Shown here: positions 20,945-36,000 of the stretch, piece by piece | Numbering within the stretch: the stretch's first letter is position 1 | Layout of the letters: each line of letters opens with the position of its first letter | DNA from: Hymenopus coronatus | Lineage: Eukaryota; Arthropoda; Insecta; Mantodea; Hymenopodidae | DNA length: 64,000 nt | Assembly: GCA_030762935.1 (NCBI GenBank) | Contig: CM060890.1 | Location: 151,007,129-151,071,128 of the forward strand | Reading direction: 5' to 3' | Program-made: the position numbers and the translations under genes | The notes under the pieces: model-generated | Databases searched by the model: none | What the model was told of the DNA's origin: nothing | What the model saw: the letters and a program-made list of their open reading frames with translations, nothing else

Positions 20945-23900
20945 TCCTAGACGCTGGACTTTTGATCACTTTCCCTGACTACATATTGTAGGTCTGGGTG
21001 CCTCAGTTGTCCTAGACGCTGGACTTTTGATCACTTTCCCTGACTACATATTGTAGGTCTGGGTGCCTCAGTTGTCCTAGACGCTGGACTTTTGATCACT
21101 TTCCCTGACTACATATTGTAGGTCTGGGTGTCTCAGTTGTCCTAGACGCTGGACTTTTGATCACTTTCCCTGACTACATATTGTAGGTCTGGGTGCCTCA
21201 GTTGTCCTAGACGCTGGACTTTTGATCACTTTCCCTGACTACATATTGTAGGTCTGGGTGTCTCAGTTGTCCTAGACGCGGAACTTTTGATCACTTTCCC
21301 TTACTCTATCATGTAGGTCTGGGTGTCTCAGTTGTCCTAGACGCTGGACTGTTTATCACTTTCCCTGACTACATATTGTAGGTCTGGGTGTCTCAGTTGT
21401 CCTAGACGCTGGACTTTTGATCACTTTCCCTGACTACATATTGTAGGTCTGGGTGTCTCAGTTGTCCTAGACGCTGGACTTTTGATCACTTTCCCTTACT
21501 CTATCATGTAGGTCTGGGTGCCTCAGTTGTCCTAGACGCTGACTTTTGATCACTTTCCCTGACTACATCATGTAGGTCTGGGTGCCTCAGTTGTCCTGGA
21601 CGCTGGACTTAGGTCACTTTCCCTTACTCTATCATGTAGGTCTGGGTGTCTCAGTTGTCCTAGCCGCTGAACTTTTGATCACTTTCCCTTACTCTATCAT
21701 GTAGGTCTGGGTGTCTCAGTTGTCCTAGACGCTGAACTTTTGATCACTTTCCCTTACTCTATCATGTAGGTCTGGTTGTCTCAGTTGTCCTAGCCGCTGA
21801 ACTTTTGATCACTTTCCCTTACTCTATCACGTAGGTCTGGGTGTCTCAGTTGTCCTAGACGCTGAACTTTTGATCACTTTTCCTTACTCTACCATGTAGG
21901 TCTGGGTGCCTCAGTTGTCCTGGACGCTGGACTTAGGTCACTTTCCCTTACTCTATCATGTAGGTCTGGGTGTCTCAGTTGTCCTAGCCGCTGAACTTTT
22001 GATCACTTTTCCTTACTCTATCATGTAGGTCTGGGTGTCTCAGTTGTCCTAGCCGCTGAACTTTTGATCACTTTCCCTGATTGTATCACGTAGGTCTGGG
22101 TGCCTCAGTTGTCCTGGACGCTGGACTTAGGTCACTTTCCCTTACTCTACCATGTAGGTCTGGGTGCCTCAGTTGTCCTGGACGCTGGACTTAGGTCACT
22201 TTTCCTTACTCTACCATGTAGGTCTGGGTGTCTCAGTTGTCCTAGACGCTGAACTTTTGATCACTTTTCCTTACTCTATCATGTAGGTCTGGGTGTCTCA
22301 GTTGTCCTAGACGCTGAACTTTTGATCACTTTCCCTTACTCTACCATGTAGGTCTGGGTGTCTCAGTTGTCCTAGACGCTGAACTTTTGATCACTTTTCC
22401 TTACTCTACCATGTAGGTCTGGGTGTCTCAGTTGTCCTAGCCGCTGACTTTTGATCACTTTCCCTTACTCTACCATGTAGGTCTGGGTGTCTCAGTTGTC
22501 CTAGCCGCTGACTTTTGATCACTTTCCCTTACTCTATCATGTAGGTCTGGGTGTCTCAGTTGTCCTGGACGCTGGACTTAGGTCACTTTCCCTTACTCTA
22601 CCATGTAGGTCTGGGTGTCTCAGTTGTCCTAGCCGCTGACTTTTGATCACTTTTCCTTACTCTACCATGTAGGTCTGGGTGTCTCAGTTGTCCTAGCCGC
22701 TGACTTTTGATCACTTTCCCTTACTCTACCATGTAGGTCTGGGTGTCTCAGTTGTCCTGGACGCTGGACTTAGGTCACTTTCCCTTACTCTACCATGTAG
22801 GTCTGGGTGCCTCAGTTGTCCTGGACGCTGGACTTAGGTCACTTTTCCTTACTCTACCATGTAGGTCTGGGTGTCTCAGTTGTCCTAGACGCTGAACTTT
22901 TGATCACTTTTCCTTACTCTACCATGTAGGTCTGGGTGTCTCAGTTGTCCTAGCCGCTGACTTTTGATCACTTTTCCTTACTCTACCATGTAGGTCTGGG
23001 TGTCTCAGTTGTCCTAGCCGCTGAACTTTTGATCACTTTTCCTTACTCTATCATGTAGGTCTGGGTGTCTCAGTTGTCCTAGCCGCTGAACTTTTGATCA
23101 CTTTTCCTTACTCTACCATGTAGGTCTGGGTGTCTCAGTTGTCCTAGCCGCTGACTTTTGATCACTTTTCCTTACTCTACCATGTAGGTCTGGGTGTCTC
23201 AGTTGTCCTAGCCGCTGAACTTTTGATCACTTTCCCTTACTCTATCATGTAGGTCTGGGTGTCTCAGTTGTCCTAGACGCTGAACTTTTGATCACTTTTC
23301 CTTACTCTATCATGTAGGTCTGGGTGTCTCAGTTGTCCTAGCCGCTGACTTTTGATCACTTTCCCTTACTCTATCATGTAGGTCTGGGTGTCTCAGTTGT
23401 CCTAGCCGCTGACTTTTTATCACTTTCCCTGACTACATCATGTAGGTCTGGGTGTCTCAGTTGTCCTAGACGCTGAACTTTTGATCACTTTTCCTTACTC
23501 TATCATGTAGGTCTGGGTGTCTCAGTTGTCCTAGCCGCTGACTTTTGATCACTTTCCCTTACTCTATCATGTAGGACTGGGTGTCTCAGTTGTCCTAGAC
23601 GCTGAACTTTTGATCACTTTCCCTTACTCTATCATGTAGGTCTGGGTGTCTCAGTTGTCCTAGACGCTGAACTTTTGATCACTTTTCCTTACTCTATCAT
23701 GTAGGTCTGGGTGTCTCAGTTGTCCTAGCCGCTGACTTTTGATCACTTTCCCTTACTCTATCATGTAGGTCTGGGTGTCTCAGTTGTCCTAGACGCTGAA
23801 CTTTTGATCACTTTCCCTTACTCTATCATGTAGGTCTGGGTGTCTCAGTTGTCCTAGCCGCTGACTTTTGATCACTTTTCCTTACTCTATCATGTAGGTC

Positions 23901-26900
23901 TGGGTGTCTCAGTTGTCCTAGACGCTGAACTTTTGATCACTTTCCCTTACTCTACCATGTAGGTCTGGGTGTCTCAGTTGTCCTAGACGCTGAACTTTTG
24001 ATCACTTTCCCTGATTGTATCACGTAGGTCTGGGTGCCTCAGTTGTCCTGGACGCTGGACTTAGGTCACTTTCCCTTACTCTACCATGTAGGTCTGGGTG
24101 CCTCAGTTGTCCTGGACGCTGGACTTAGGTCACTTTTCCTTACTCTACCATGTAGGTCTGGGTGTCTCAGTTGTCCTAGACGCTGAACTTTTGATCACTT
24201 TAACTGGCTGCATATTGTAGGTCTGGGTGTCTCAGTTGTCCTAGACGCTGAACTTTTGATCACTTTAACTGGCTGCATATTGTAGGTCTGGGTGTCTGAG
24301 TTGTACTAGACGCTGAACTTTTGATCACTTTTCCTTACTCTACCATGTAGGTCTGGGTGTCTCAGTTGTCCTAGACGCTGAACTTTTGATCACTTTCCCT
24401 TACTCTACCATGTAGGTCTGGGTGTCTCAGTTGTCCTAGACGCTGAACTTTTGATCACTTTCCCTTACTCTACCATGTAGGTCTGGGTGTCTCTGTTGTC
24501 CTAGACGCTGAACTTTTGATCACTTTCCCTTACTCTACCATGTAGGTCTGGGTGTCTCAGTTGTCCTAGACGCTGAACTTTTGATCACTTTCCCTTACTC
24601 TACCATGTAGGTCTGGGTGTCTCAGTTGTCCTAGACGCTGAACTTTTGATCACTTTCCCTTACTCTACAATGTAGGTCTGGGTGTCTCAGTTGTCCTAGA
24701 CGCTGAACTTTTGATCACTTTTCCTTACTCTATCATGTAGGTCTGGGTGTCTCAGTTGTCCTAGACGCTGAACTTTTGATCACTTTTCCTTACTCTATCA
24801 TGTAGGTCTGGGTGTCTCAGTTGTCCTAGACGCTGAACTTTTGATCACTTTAACTGGCTGCATATTGTAGGTCTGGGTGTCTGAGTTGTACTAGACGCTG
24901 AACTTTTGATCACTTTTCCTTACTCTACCATGTAGGTCTGGGTGTCTCAGTTGTCCTAGACGCTGAACTTTTGATCACTTTTCCTTACTCTACCATGTAG
25001 GTCTGGGTGTCTCAGTTGTCCTAGACGCTGAACTTTTGATCACTTTTCCTTACTCTACCATGTAGGTCTGGGTGTCTCAGTTGTCCTAGACGCTGAACTT
25101 TTGATCACTTTTCCTTACTCTACCATGTAGGTCTGGGTGTCTCAGTTGTCCTAGACGCTGAACTTTTGATCACTTTTCCTTACTCTACCATGTAGGTCTG
25201 GGTGTCTCAGTTGTCCTAGACGCTGAACTTTTGATCACTTTTCCTTACTCTACCATGTAGGTCTGGGTGTCTCAGTTGTCCTAGACGCTGAACTTTTGAT
25301 CACTTTAACTGGCTGCATATTGTAGGTCTGGGTGTCTGAGTTGTACTAGACGCTGAACTTTTGATCACTTTTCCTTACTCTACCATGTAGGTCTGGGTGT
25401 CTCAGTTGTCCTAGACGCTGAACTTTTGATCACTTTTCCTTACTCTACCATGTAGGCCTGGGTGTCTCAGTTGTCCTAGACGCTGAACTTTTGATCACTT
25501 TAACTGGCTGCATATTGTAGGTCTGGGTGTCTGAGTTGTACTAGACGCTGAACTTTTGATCACTTTTCCTTACTCTACCATGTAGGTCTGGGTGTCTCAG
25601 TTGTCCTAGACGCTGAACTTTTGATCACTTTTCCTTACTCTACCATGTAGGTCTGGGTGTCTCAGTTGTCCTAGACGCTGAACTTTTGATCACTTTTCCT
25701 TACTCTACCATGTAGGTCTGGGTGTCTCAGTTGTCCTAGACGCTGAACTTTTGATCACTTTAACTGGCTGCATATTGTAGGTCTGGGTGTCTGAGTTGTA
25801 CTAGACGCTGAACTTTTGATCACTTTTCCTTACTCTACCATGTAGGTCTGGGTGTCTCAGTTGTCCTAGACGCTGAACTTTTGATCACTTTTCCTTACTC
25901 TACCATGTAGGTCTGGGTGTCTCAGTTGTCCTAGACGCTGAACTTTTGATCACTTTAACTGGCTGCATATTGTAGGTCTGGGTGTCTGAGTTGTACTAGA
26001 CGCTGAACTTTTGATCACTTTTCCTTACTCTACCATGTAGGTCTGGGTGTCTCAGTTGTCCTAGACGCTGAACTTTTGATCACTTTTCCTTACTCTACCA
26101 TGTAGGTCTGGGTGTCTCAGTTGTCCTAGACGCTGAACTTTTGATCACTTTTCCTTACTCTACCATGTAGGTCTGGGTGTCTCAGTTGTCCTAGACGCTG
26201 AACTTTTGATCACTTTAACTGGCTGCATATTGTAGGTCTGGGTGTCTGAGTTGTACTAGACGCTGAACTTTTGATCACTTTTCCTTACTCTACCATGTAG
26301 GTCTGGGTGTCTCAGTTGTCCTAGACGCTGAACTTTTGATCACTTTTCCTTACTCTACCATGTAGGTCTGGGTGTCTCAGTTGTCCTAGACGCTGAACTT
26401 TTGATCACTTTTCCTTACTCTACCATGTAGGTCTGGGTGTCTCAGTTATCCTAGACGCTGAACTTTTGATCACTTTCCCTTACTCTACCATGTAGGTCTG
26501 GGTGTCTCAGTTGTCCTAGCCGCTGAACTTTTGATCACTTTCCCTTACTCTATCATGTAGGTCTGGGTGTCTCAGTTGTCCTAGCCGCTGAACTTTTGAT
26601 CACTTTTCCTTACTCTATCATGTAGGTCTGGGTGTCTCAGTTGTCCTAGACGCTGAACTTTTGATCACTTTAACTGGCTGCATATTGTAGGTCTGGGTGT
26701 CTCAGTTGTCCTAGCCGCTGAACTTTTGATCACTTTTCCTTACTCTACCATGTAGGTCTGGGTGTCTCAGTTGTCCTAGACGCTGAACTTTTGATCACTT
26801 TTCCTTACTCTACCATGTAGGTCTGGGTGTCTCAGTTGTCCTAGACGCTGGACTTTTTATCACTTTCCCTGACTACATCATGTAGGTCTGGGTGTCTCAG

Positions 26901-29900
26901 TTGTCCTAGACGCTGAACTTTTGATCACTTTAACTGGCTGCATATTGTAGGTCTGGGTGTCTCAGTTGTCCTAGCCGCTGAACTTTTGATCACTTTTCCT
27001 TACTCTACCATGTAGGTCTGGGTGTCTCAGTTGTCCTAGACGCTGAACTTTTGATCACTTTTCCTTACTCTACCATGTAGGTCTGGGTGTCTCAGTTGTC
27101 CTAGACGCTGGACTTTTTATCACTTTCCCTGACTACATCATGTAGGTCTGGGTGTCTCAGTTGTCCTAGACGCTGAACTTTTGATCACTTTTCCTTACTC
27201 TACCATGTAGGTCTGGGTGTCTCAGTTGTCCTAGACGCTGAACTTTTGATCACTTTTCCTTACTCTACCATGTAGGTCTGGGTGTCTCAGTTGTCCTAGA
27301 CGCTGGACTTTTTATCACTTTCCCTGACTACATCATGTAGGTCTGGGTGTCTCAGTTGTCCTAGACGCTGAACTTTTGATCACTTTTCCTTACTCTACCA
27401 TGTAGGTCTGGGTGTCTCAGTTGTCCTAGCCGCTGAACTTTTGATCACTTTTCCTTACTCTACCATGTAGGTCTGGGTGTCTCAGTTGTCCTAGCCGCTG
27501 AACTTTTGATCACTTTCCCTTACTCTACCATGTAGGTCTGGGTGTCTCAGTTGTCCTAGACGCTGAACTTTTGATCACTTTTCCTTACTCTATCATGTAG
27601 GTCTGGGTGTCTCAGTTGTCCTAGACGCTGAACTTTTGATCACTTTAACTGGCTGCATATTGTAGGTCTGGGTGTCTGAGTTGTACTAGACGCTGAACTT
27701 TTGATCACTTTCCCTTACTCTATCATGTAGGTCTGCGTATCTCAGTTGTACTAGACGCTGAACTTCTGATCACTTTCCTTGATTGTATCATGTAGGTCTG
27801 TGTGCCACAGTTGTCCTAGACGCTGGACTATTGGTCATTTTCCCTGATTGTATCACGTAGGTCTGGGTGTCTCAGTTGTCCTAGACGCTGGACTTTTGAT
27901 CACTTTCCCTTACTCTATCATGTAGGTCTGCGTATCTCAGTTGTACTAGACGCTGAACTTCTGATCACTTTCCTTGATTGTATCATGTAGGTCTGTGTGC
28001 CACAGTTGTCCTAGACGCTGGACTATTGGTCATTTTCCCTGATTGTATCACGTAGGTCTGGGTGTCTCAGTTGTCCTAGACGCTGACTTTTGATCACTTT
28101 TCCTTACTCTACCATGTAGGTCTGGGTGTCTCAGTTGTCCTAGACGCTGAACTTTTGATCACTTTTCCTTACTCTATCATGTAGGTCTGGGTGTCTCAGT
28201 TGTCCTAGACGCTGAACTTTTGATCACTTTTCCTTACTCTACCATGTAGGTCTGGGTGTCTCAGTTGTCCTAGCCGCTGAACTTTTGATCACTTTCCCTT
28301 ACTCTACCATGTAGGTCTGGGTGTCTCAGTTGTCCTAGACGCTGAACTTTTGATCACTTTTCCTTACTCTACCATGTAGGTCTGGGTGTCTCAGTTGTCC
28401 TAGACGCTGAACTTTTGATCACTTTTCCTTACTCTACCATGTAGGTCTGGGTGTCTCAGTTGTCCTAGCCGCTGAACTTTTGATCACTTTCCCTTACTCT
28501 ATCATGTAGGTCTGGGTGTCTCAGTTGTCCTAGACGCTGAACTTTTGATCACTTTCCCTTACTCTATCATGTAGGTCTGGGTGTCTCAGTTGTCCTAGCC
28601 GCTGAACTTTTTATCACTTTCCCTGACTACATCATGTAGGTCTGGGTGTCTCAGTTGTCCTAGACGCTGGACTTTTGATCACTTTCCCTTACTCTATCAT
28701 GTAGGTCTGGGTGTCTCAGTTGTCCTAGACGCTGAACTTTTGATCACTTTTCCTTACTCTACCATGTAGGTCTGGGTGTCTCAGTTGTCCTAGCCGCTGA
28801 ACTTTTGATCACTTTCCCTTACTCTACCATGTAGGTCTGGGTGTCTCAGTTGTCCTAGACGCTGGACTTTTGATCACTTTCCCTTACTCTACCATGTAGG
28901 TCTGGGTGTCTCAGTTGTCCTAGACGCTGAACTTTTGATCACTTTCCCTTACTCTATCATGTAGGTCTGGGTGTCTCAGTTGTCCTAGACGCTGAACTTT
29001 TGATCACTTTTCCTTACTCTATCATGTAGGTCTGGGTGTCTCAGTTGTCCTAGCCGCTGAACTTTTGATCACTTTCCCTTACTCTATCATGTAGGTCTGG
29101 GTGTCTCAGTTGTACTAGCCGCTGAACTTTTGATCACTTTCCCTTACTCTATCATGTAGGTCTGGGTGTCTCAGTGGTCCTAGACGCGGAACTTTTGATC
29201 ACTTTCCCTTACTCTATCATGTAGGTCTGGGTGTCTCAGTTGTCCTAGACGCGGAACTTTTTATCACTTTCCCTGACTACATATTGTAGGTCTGGGTGTC
29301 TCAGTTGTCCTAGACGCGGAACTTTTTATCACTTTCCCTGACTACATATTGTAGGTCTGGGTGTCTCAGTTGTCCTAGACGCGGAACTTTTTATCACTTT
29401 CCCTGACTACATATTGTAGGTCTGGGTGTCTCAGTTGTCCTAGACGCTGAACTTTTGATCACTTTTCCTTACTCTATCATGTAGGTCTGGGTGTCTCAGT
29501 TGTCCTAGCCGCTGAACTTTTGATCACTTTTCCTTACTCTACCATGTAGGTCTGGGTGTCTCAGTTGTCCTAGACGCTGAACTTTTGATCACTTTTCCTT
29601 ACTCTATCATGTAGGTCTGGGTGTCTCAGTTGTCCTAGACGCTGAACTTTTGATCACTTTTCCTTACTCTACCATGTAGGTCTGGGTGTCTCAGTTGTCC
29701 TAGACGCTGAACTTTTGATCACTTTTCCTTACTCTATCATGTAGGTCTGGGTGTCTCAGTTGTCCTAGACGCTGAACTTTTGATCACTTTTCCTTACTCT
29801 ACCATGTAGGTCTGGGTGTCTCAGTTGTCCTAGACGCGGAACTTTTTATCACTTTCCCTGACTACATATTGTAGGTATGGGTGTCTCAGTTGTCCTAGAC

Positions 29901-30060
29901 GCGGAACTTTTGATCACTTTTCCTTACTCTATCATGTAGGTCTGGGTGTCTCAGTTGTACTAGACGCTGAACTTTTGATCACTTTAACTGGCTGCATATT
30001 GTAGGCCTGGGTGTCTCAGTTGTCCTAGACGCGGAACTTTTGATCACTTTCCCTTACTCT
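20945..30060. repeat. Satellite B internal duplication, copy 1
   Basis: The order of variant units from about 20945 to 30060 is repeated from about 30061 to 39180. Matching landmarks: GACGCGGAAC at 21275 and 30418, CTGATTGTATCACG at 22077 and 31025, the same variant at 24011 and 32829, GATTGTATCATG followed by GTGTGCCACAG at 27781 and 36599, and CAGTGGTCC at 29172 and 37795. Offsets are 9143, 8948, 8818, 8818 and 8623, so they change in steps of 65 bp or its multiples. Confidence 0.85.
24851..26670. repeat. 455 bp (7-unit) higher-order repeat in satellite B
   Basis: The variant unit TAACTGGCTGCATATTG lies at 24851, 25306, 25501, 25761, 25956 and 26216. Spacings are 455, 195, 260, 195 and 260 bp, that is 7, then 3+4 and 3+4 units. 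The corresponding part of the second large duplicate has it at 33669, 34124, 34384 and 34644 (455, 260, 260). This is a local higher-order repeat within the array. Confidence 0.8.
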
Positions 30061-33000
30061 ATCATGTAGGTCTGGGTGTCTCAGTTGTCCTAGACGCTGG
30101 ACTTTTGATCACTTTCCCTTACTCTACCATGTAGGTCTGGGTGCCTCAGTTGTCCTAGACGCTGGACTTTTGATCACTTTCCCTGACTACATCATGTAGG
30201 TCTGGGTGTCTCAGTTGTCCTAGACGCTGGACTTTTGATCACTTTCCCTGACTACATATTGTAGGTCTGGGTGTCTCAGTTGTCCTAGACGCTGGACTTT
30301 TGATCACTTTCCCTGACTACATATTGTAGGTCTGGGTGCCTCAGTTGTCCTAGACGCTGGACTTTTGATCACTTTCCCTGACTACATATTGTAGGTCTGG
30401 GTGTCTCAGTTGTCCTAGACGCGGAACTTTTGATCACTTTCCCTTACTCTATCATGTAGGTCTGGGTGTCTCAGTTGTCCTAGACGCTGGACTTTTTATC
30501 ACTTTCCCTGACTACATATTGTAGGTCTGGGTGTCTCAGTTGTCCTAGACGCTGGACTTTTGATCACTTTCCCTGACTACATATTGTAGGTCTGGGTGTC
30601 TCAGTTGTCCTAGACGCTGGACTTTTGATCACTTTCCCTTACTCTATCATGTAGGTCTGGGTGCCTCAGTTGTCCTAGACGCTGACTTTTGATCACTTTC
30701 CCTGACTACATCATGTAGGTCTGGGTGCCTCAGTTGTCCTGGACGCTGGACTTAGGTCACTTTCCCTTACTCTATCACGTAGGTCTGGGTGTCTCAGTTG
30801 TCCTAGACGCTGAACTTTTGATCACTTTTCCTTACTCTACCATGTAGGTCTGGGTGCCTCAGTTGTCCTGGACGCTGGACTTAGGTCACTTTCCCTTACT
30901 CTATCATGTAGGTCTGGGTGTCTCAGTTGTCCTAGCCGCTGAACTTTTGATCACTTTTCCTTACTCTATCATGTAGGTCTGGGTGTCTCAGTTGTCCTAG
31001 CCGCTGAACTTTTGATCACTTTCCCTGATTGTATCACGTAGGTCTGGGTGCCTCAGTTGTCCTGGACGCTGGACTTAGGTCACTTTCCCTTACTCTACCA
31101 TGTAGGTCTGGGTGCCTCAGTTGTCCTGGACGCTGGACTTAGGTCACTTTTCCTTACTCTACCATGTAGGTCTGGGTGTCTCAGTTGTCCTAGACGCTGA
31201 ACTTTTGATCACTTTTCCTTACTCTACCATGTAGGTCTGGGTGTCTCAGTTGTCCTAGCCGCTGACTTTTGATCACTTTCCCTTACTCTACCATGTAGGT
31301 CTGGGTGTCTCAGTTGTCCTAGCCGCTGACTTTTGATCACTTTCCCTTACTCTATCATGTAGGTCTGGGTGTCTCAGTTGTCCTGGACGCTGGACTTAGG
31401 TCACTTTCCCTTACTCTACCATGTAGGTCTGGGTGTCTCAGTTGTCCTAGCCGCTGACTTTTGATCACTTTTCCTTACTCTACCATGTAGGTCTGGGTGT
31501 CTCAGTTGTCCTAGCCGCTGACTTTTGATCACTTTCCCTTACTCTACCATGTAGGTCTGGGTGTCTCAGTTGTCCTGGACGCTGGACTTAGGTCACTTTC
31601 CCTTACTCTACCATGTAGGTCTGGGTGCCTCAGTTGTCCTGGACGCTGGACTTAGGTCACTTTTCCTTACTCTACCATGTAGGTCTGGGTGTCTCAGTTG
31701 TCCTAGACGCTGAACTTTTGATCACTTTTCCTTACTCTACCATGTAGGTCTGGGTGTCTCAGTTGTCCTAGCCGCTGACTTTTGATCACTTTTCCTTACT
31801 CTACCATGTAGGTCTGGGTGTCTCAGTTGTCCTAGCCGCTGAACTTTTGATCACTTTTCCTTACTCTATCATGTAGGTCTGGGTGTCTCAGTTGTCCTAG
31901 CCGCTGAACTTTTGATCACTTTTCCTTACTCTACCATGTAGGTCTGGGTGTCTCAGTTGTCCTAGCCGCTGACTTTTGATCACTTTTCCTTACTCTACCA
32001 TGTAGGTCTGGGTGTCTCAGTTGTCCTAGCCGCTGAACTTTTGATCACTTTCCCTTACTCTATCATGTAGGTCTGGGTGTCTCAGTTGTCCTAGACGCTG
32101 AACTTTTGATCACTTTTCCTTACTCTATCATGTAGGTCTGGGTGTCTCAGTTGTCCTAGCCGCTGACTTTTGATCACTTTCCCTTACTCTATCATGTAGG
32201 TCTGGGTGTCTCAGTTGTCCTAGCCGCTGACTTTTTATCACTTTCCCTGACTACATCATGTAGGTCTGGGTGTCTCAGTTGTCCTAGACGCTGAACTTTT
32301 GATCACTTTTCCTTACTCTATCATGTAGGTCTGGGTGTCTCAGTTGTCCTAGCCGCTGACTTTTGATCACTTTCCCTTACTCTATCATGTAGGTCTGGGT
32401 GTCTCAGTTGTCCTAGACGCTGAACTTTTGATCACTTTCCCTTACTCTATCATGTAGGTCTGGGTGTCTCAGTTGTCCTAGACGCTGAACTTTTGATCAC
32501 TTTTCCTTACTCTATCATGTAGGTCTGGGTGTCTCAGTTGTCCTAGCCGCTGACTTTTGATCACTTTCCCTTACTCTATCATGTAGGTCTGGGTGTCTCA
32601 GTTGTCCTAGACGCTGAACTTTTGATCACTTTCCCTTACTCTATCATGTAGGTCTGGGTGTCTCAGTTGTCCTAGCCGCTGACTTTTGATCACTTTTCCT
32701 TACTCTATCATGTAGGTCTGGGTGTCTCAGTTGTCCTAGACGCTGAACTTTTGATCACTTTCCCTTACTCTACCATGTAGGTCTGGGTGTCTCAGTTGTC
32801 CTAGACGCTGAACTTTTGATCACTTTCCCTGATTGTATCACGTAGGTCTGGGTGCCTCAGTTGTCCTGGACGCTGGACTTAGGTCACTTTCCCTTACTCT
32901 ACCATGTAGGTCTGGGTGCCTCAGTTGTCCTGGACGCTGGACTTAGGTCACTTTTCCTTACTCTACCATGTAGGTCTGGGTGTCTCAGTTGTCCTAGACG

Positions 33001-36000
33001 CTGAACTTTTGATCACTTTAACTGGCTGCATATTGTAGGTCTGGGTGTCTCAGTTGTCCTAGACGCTGAACTTTTGATCACTTTAACTGGCTGCATATTG
33101 TAGGTCTGGGTGTCTGAGTTGTACTAGACGCTGAACTTTTGATCACTTTTCCTTACTCTACCATGTAGGTCTGGGTGTCTCAGTTGTCCTAGACGCTGAA
33201 CTTTTGATCACTTTCCCTTACTCTACCATGTAGGTCTGGGTGTCTCAGTTGTCCTAGACGCTGAACTTTTGATCACTTTCCCTTACTCTACCATGTAGGT
33301 CTGGGTGTCTCAGTTGTCCTAGACGCTGAACTTTTGATCACTTTCCCTTACTCTACCATGTAGGTCTGGGTGTCTCAGTTGTCCTAGACGCTGAACTTTT
33401 GATCACTTTCCCTTACTCTACCATGTAGGTCTGGGTGTCTCAGTTGTCCTAGACGCTGAACTTTTGATCACTTTCCCTTACTCTACCATGTAGGTCTGGG
33501 TGTCTCAGTTGTCCTAGACGCTGAACTTTTGATCACTTTTCCTTACTCTATCATGTAGGTCTGGGTGTCTCAGTTGTCCTAGACGCTGAACTTTTGATCA
33601 CTTTTCCTTACTCTATCATGTAGGTCTGGGTGTCTCAGTTGTCCTAGACGCTGAACTTTTGATCACTTTAACTGGCTGCATATTGTAGGTCTGGGTGTCT
33701 GAGTTGTACTAGACGCTGAACTTTTGATCACTTTTCCTTACTCTACCATGTAGGTCTGGGTGTCTCAGTTGTCCTAGACGCTGAACTTTTGATCACTTTT
33801 CCTTACTCTACCATGTAGGTCTGGGTGTCTCAGTTGTCCTAGACGCTGAACTTTTGATCACTTTTCCTTACTCTACCATGTAGGTCTGGGTGTCTCAGTT
33901 GTCCTAGACGCTGAACTTTTGATCACTTTTCCTTACTCTACCATGTAGGTCTGGGTGTCTCAGTTGTCCTAGACGCTGAACTTTTGATCACTTTTCCTTA
34001 CTCTACCATGTAGGTCTGGGTGTCTCAGTTGTCCTAGACGCTGAACTTTTGATCACTTTTCCTTACTCTACCATGTAGGTCTGGGTGTCTCAGTTGTCCT
34101 AGACGCTGAACTTTTGATCACTTTAACTGGCTGCATATTGTAGGTCTGGGTGTCTGAGTTGTACTAGACGCTGAACTTTTGATCACTTTTCCTTACTCTA
34201 CCATGTAGGTCTGGGTGTCTCAGTTGTCCTAGACGCTGAACTTTTGATCACTTTTCCTTACTCTACCATGTAGGTCTGGGTGTCTCAGTTGTCCTAGACG
34301 CTGAACTATTGATCACTTTTCCTTACTCTACCATGTAGGTCTGGGTGTCTCAGTTGTCCTAGACGCTGAACTTTTGATCACTTTAACTGGCTGCATATTG
34401 TAGGTCTGGGTGTCTGAGTTGTACTAGACGCTGAACTTTTGATCACTTTTCCTTACTCTACCATGTAGGTCTGGGTGTCTCAGTTGTCCTAGACGCTGAA
34501 CTTTTGATCACTTTTCCTTACTCTACCATGTAGGTCTGGGTGTCTCAGTTGTCCTAGACGCTGAACTTTTGATCACTTTTCCTTACTCTACCATGTAGGT
34601 CTGGGTGTCTCAGTTGTCCTAGACGCTGAACTTTTGATCACTTTAACTGGCTGCATATTGTAGGTCTGGGTGTCTGAGTTGTACTAGACGCTGAACTTTT
34701 GATCACTTTTCCTTACTCTACCATGTAGGTCTGGGTGTCTCAGTTGTCCTAGACGCTGAACTTTTGATCACTTTCCCTGACTACATCATGTAGGTCTGGG
34801 TGTCTCAGTTGTCCTAGACGCGGAACTTTTGATCACTTTCCCTTACTCTATCATGTAGGTCTGGGTGTCTCAGTTGTCCTAGCCGCTGAACTTTTGATCA
34901 CTTTTCCTTACTCTATCATGTAGGTCTGGGTGTCTCAGTTGTCCTAGACGCTGAACTTTTGATCACTTTAACTGGCTGCATATTGTAGGTCTGGGTGTCT
35001 CAGTTGTCCTAGCCGCTGAACTTTTGATCACTTTTCCTTACTCTACCATGTAGGTCTGGGTGTCTCAGTTGTCCTAGACGCTGAACTTTTGATCACTTTT
35101 CCTTACTCTACCATGTAGGTCTGGGTGTCTCAGTTGTCCTAGACGCTGGACTTTTTATCACTTTCCCTGACTACATCATGTAGGTCTGGGTGTCTCAGTT
35201 GTCCTAGACGCTGAACTTTTGATCACTTTTCCTTACTCTACCATGTAGGTCTGGGTGTCTCAGTTGTCCTAGACGCTGAACTTTTGATCACTTTTCCTTA
35301 CTCTACCATGTAGGTCTGGGTGTCTCAGTTGTCCTAGACGCTGGACTTTTGATCACTTTAACTGGCTGCATATTGTAGGTCTGGGTGTCTCAGTTGTCCT
35401 AGACGCTGAACTTTTGATCACTTTAACTGGCTGCATATTGTAGGTCTGGGTGTCTCAGTTGTCCTAGCCGCTGAACTTTTGATCACTTTTCCTTACTCTA
35501 CCATGTAGGTCTGGGTGTCTCAGTTGTCCTAGACGCTGAACTTTTGATCACTTTTCCTTACTCTACCATGTAGGTCTGGGTGTCTCAGTTGTCCTAGACG
35601 CTGGACTTTTTATCACTTTCCCTGACTACATCATGTAGGTCTGGGTGTCTCAGTTGTCCTAGACGCTGAACTTTTGATCACTTTTCCTTACTCTACCATG
35701 TAGGTCTGGGTGTCTCAGTTGTCCTAGACGCTGAACTTTTGATCACTTTTCCTTACTCTACCATGTAGGTCTGGGTGTCTCAGTTGTCCTAGACGCTGGA
35801 CTTTTTATCACTTTCCCTGACTACATCATGTAGGTCTGGGTGTCTCAGTTGTCCTAGACGCTGAACTTTTGATCACTTTTCCTTACTCTACCATGTAGGT
35901 CTGGGTGTCTCAGTTGTCCTAGCCGCTGAACTTTTGATCACTTTTCCTTACTCTACCATGTAGGTCTGGGTGTCTCAGTTGTCCTAGCCGCTGAACTTTT

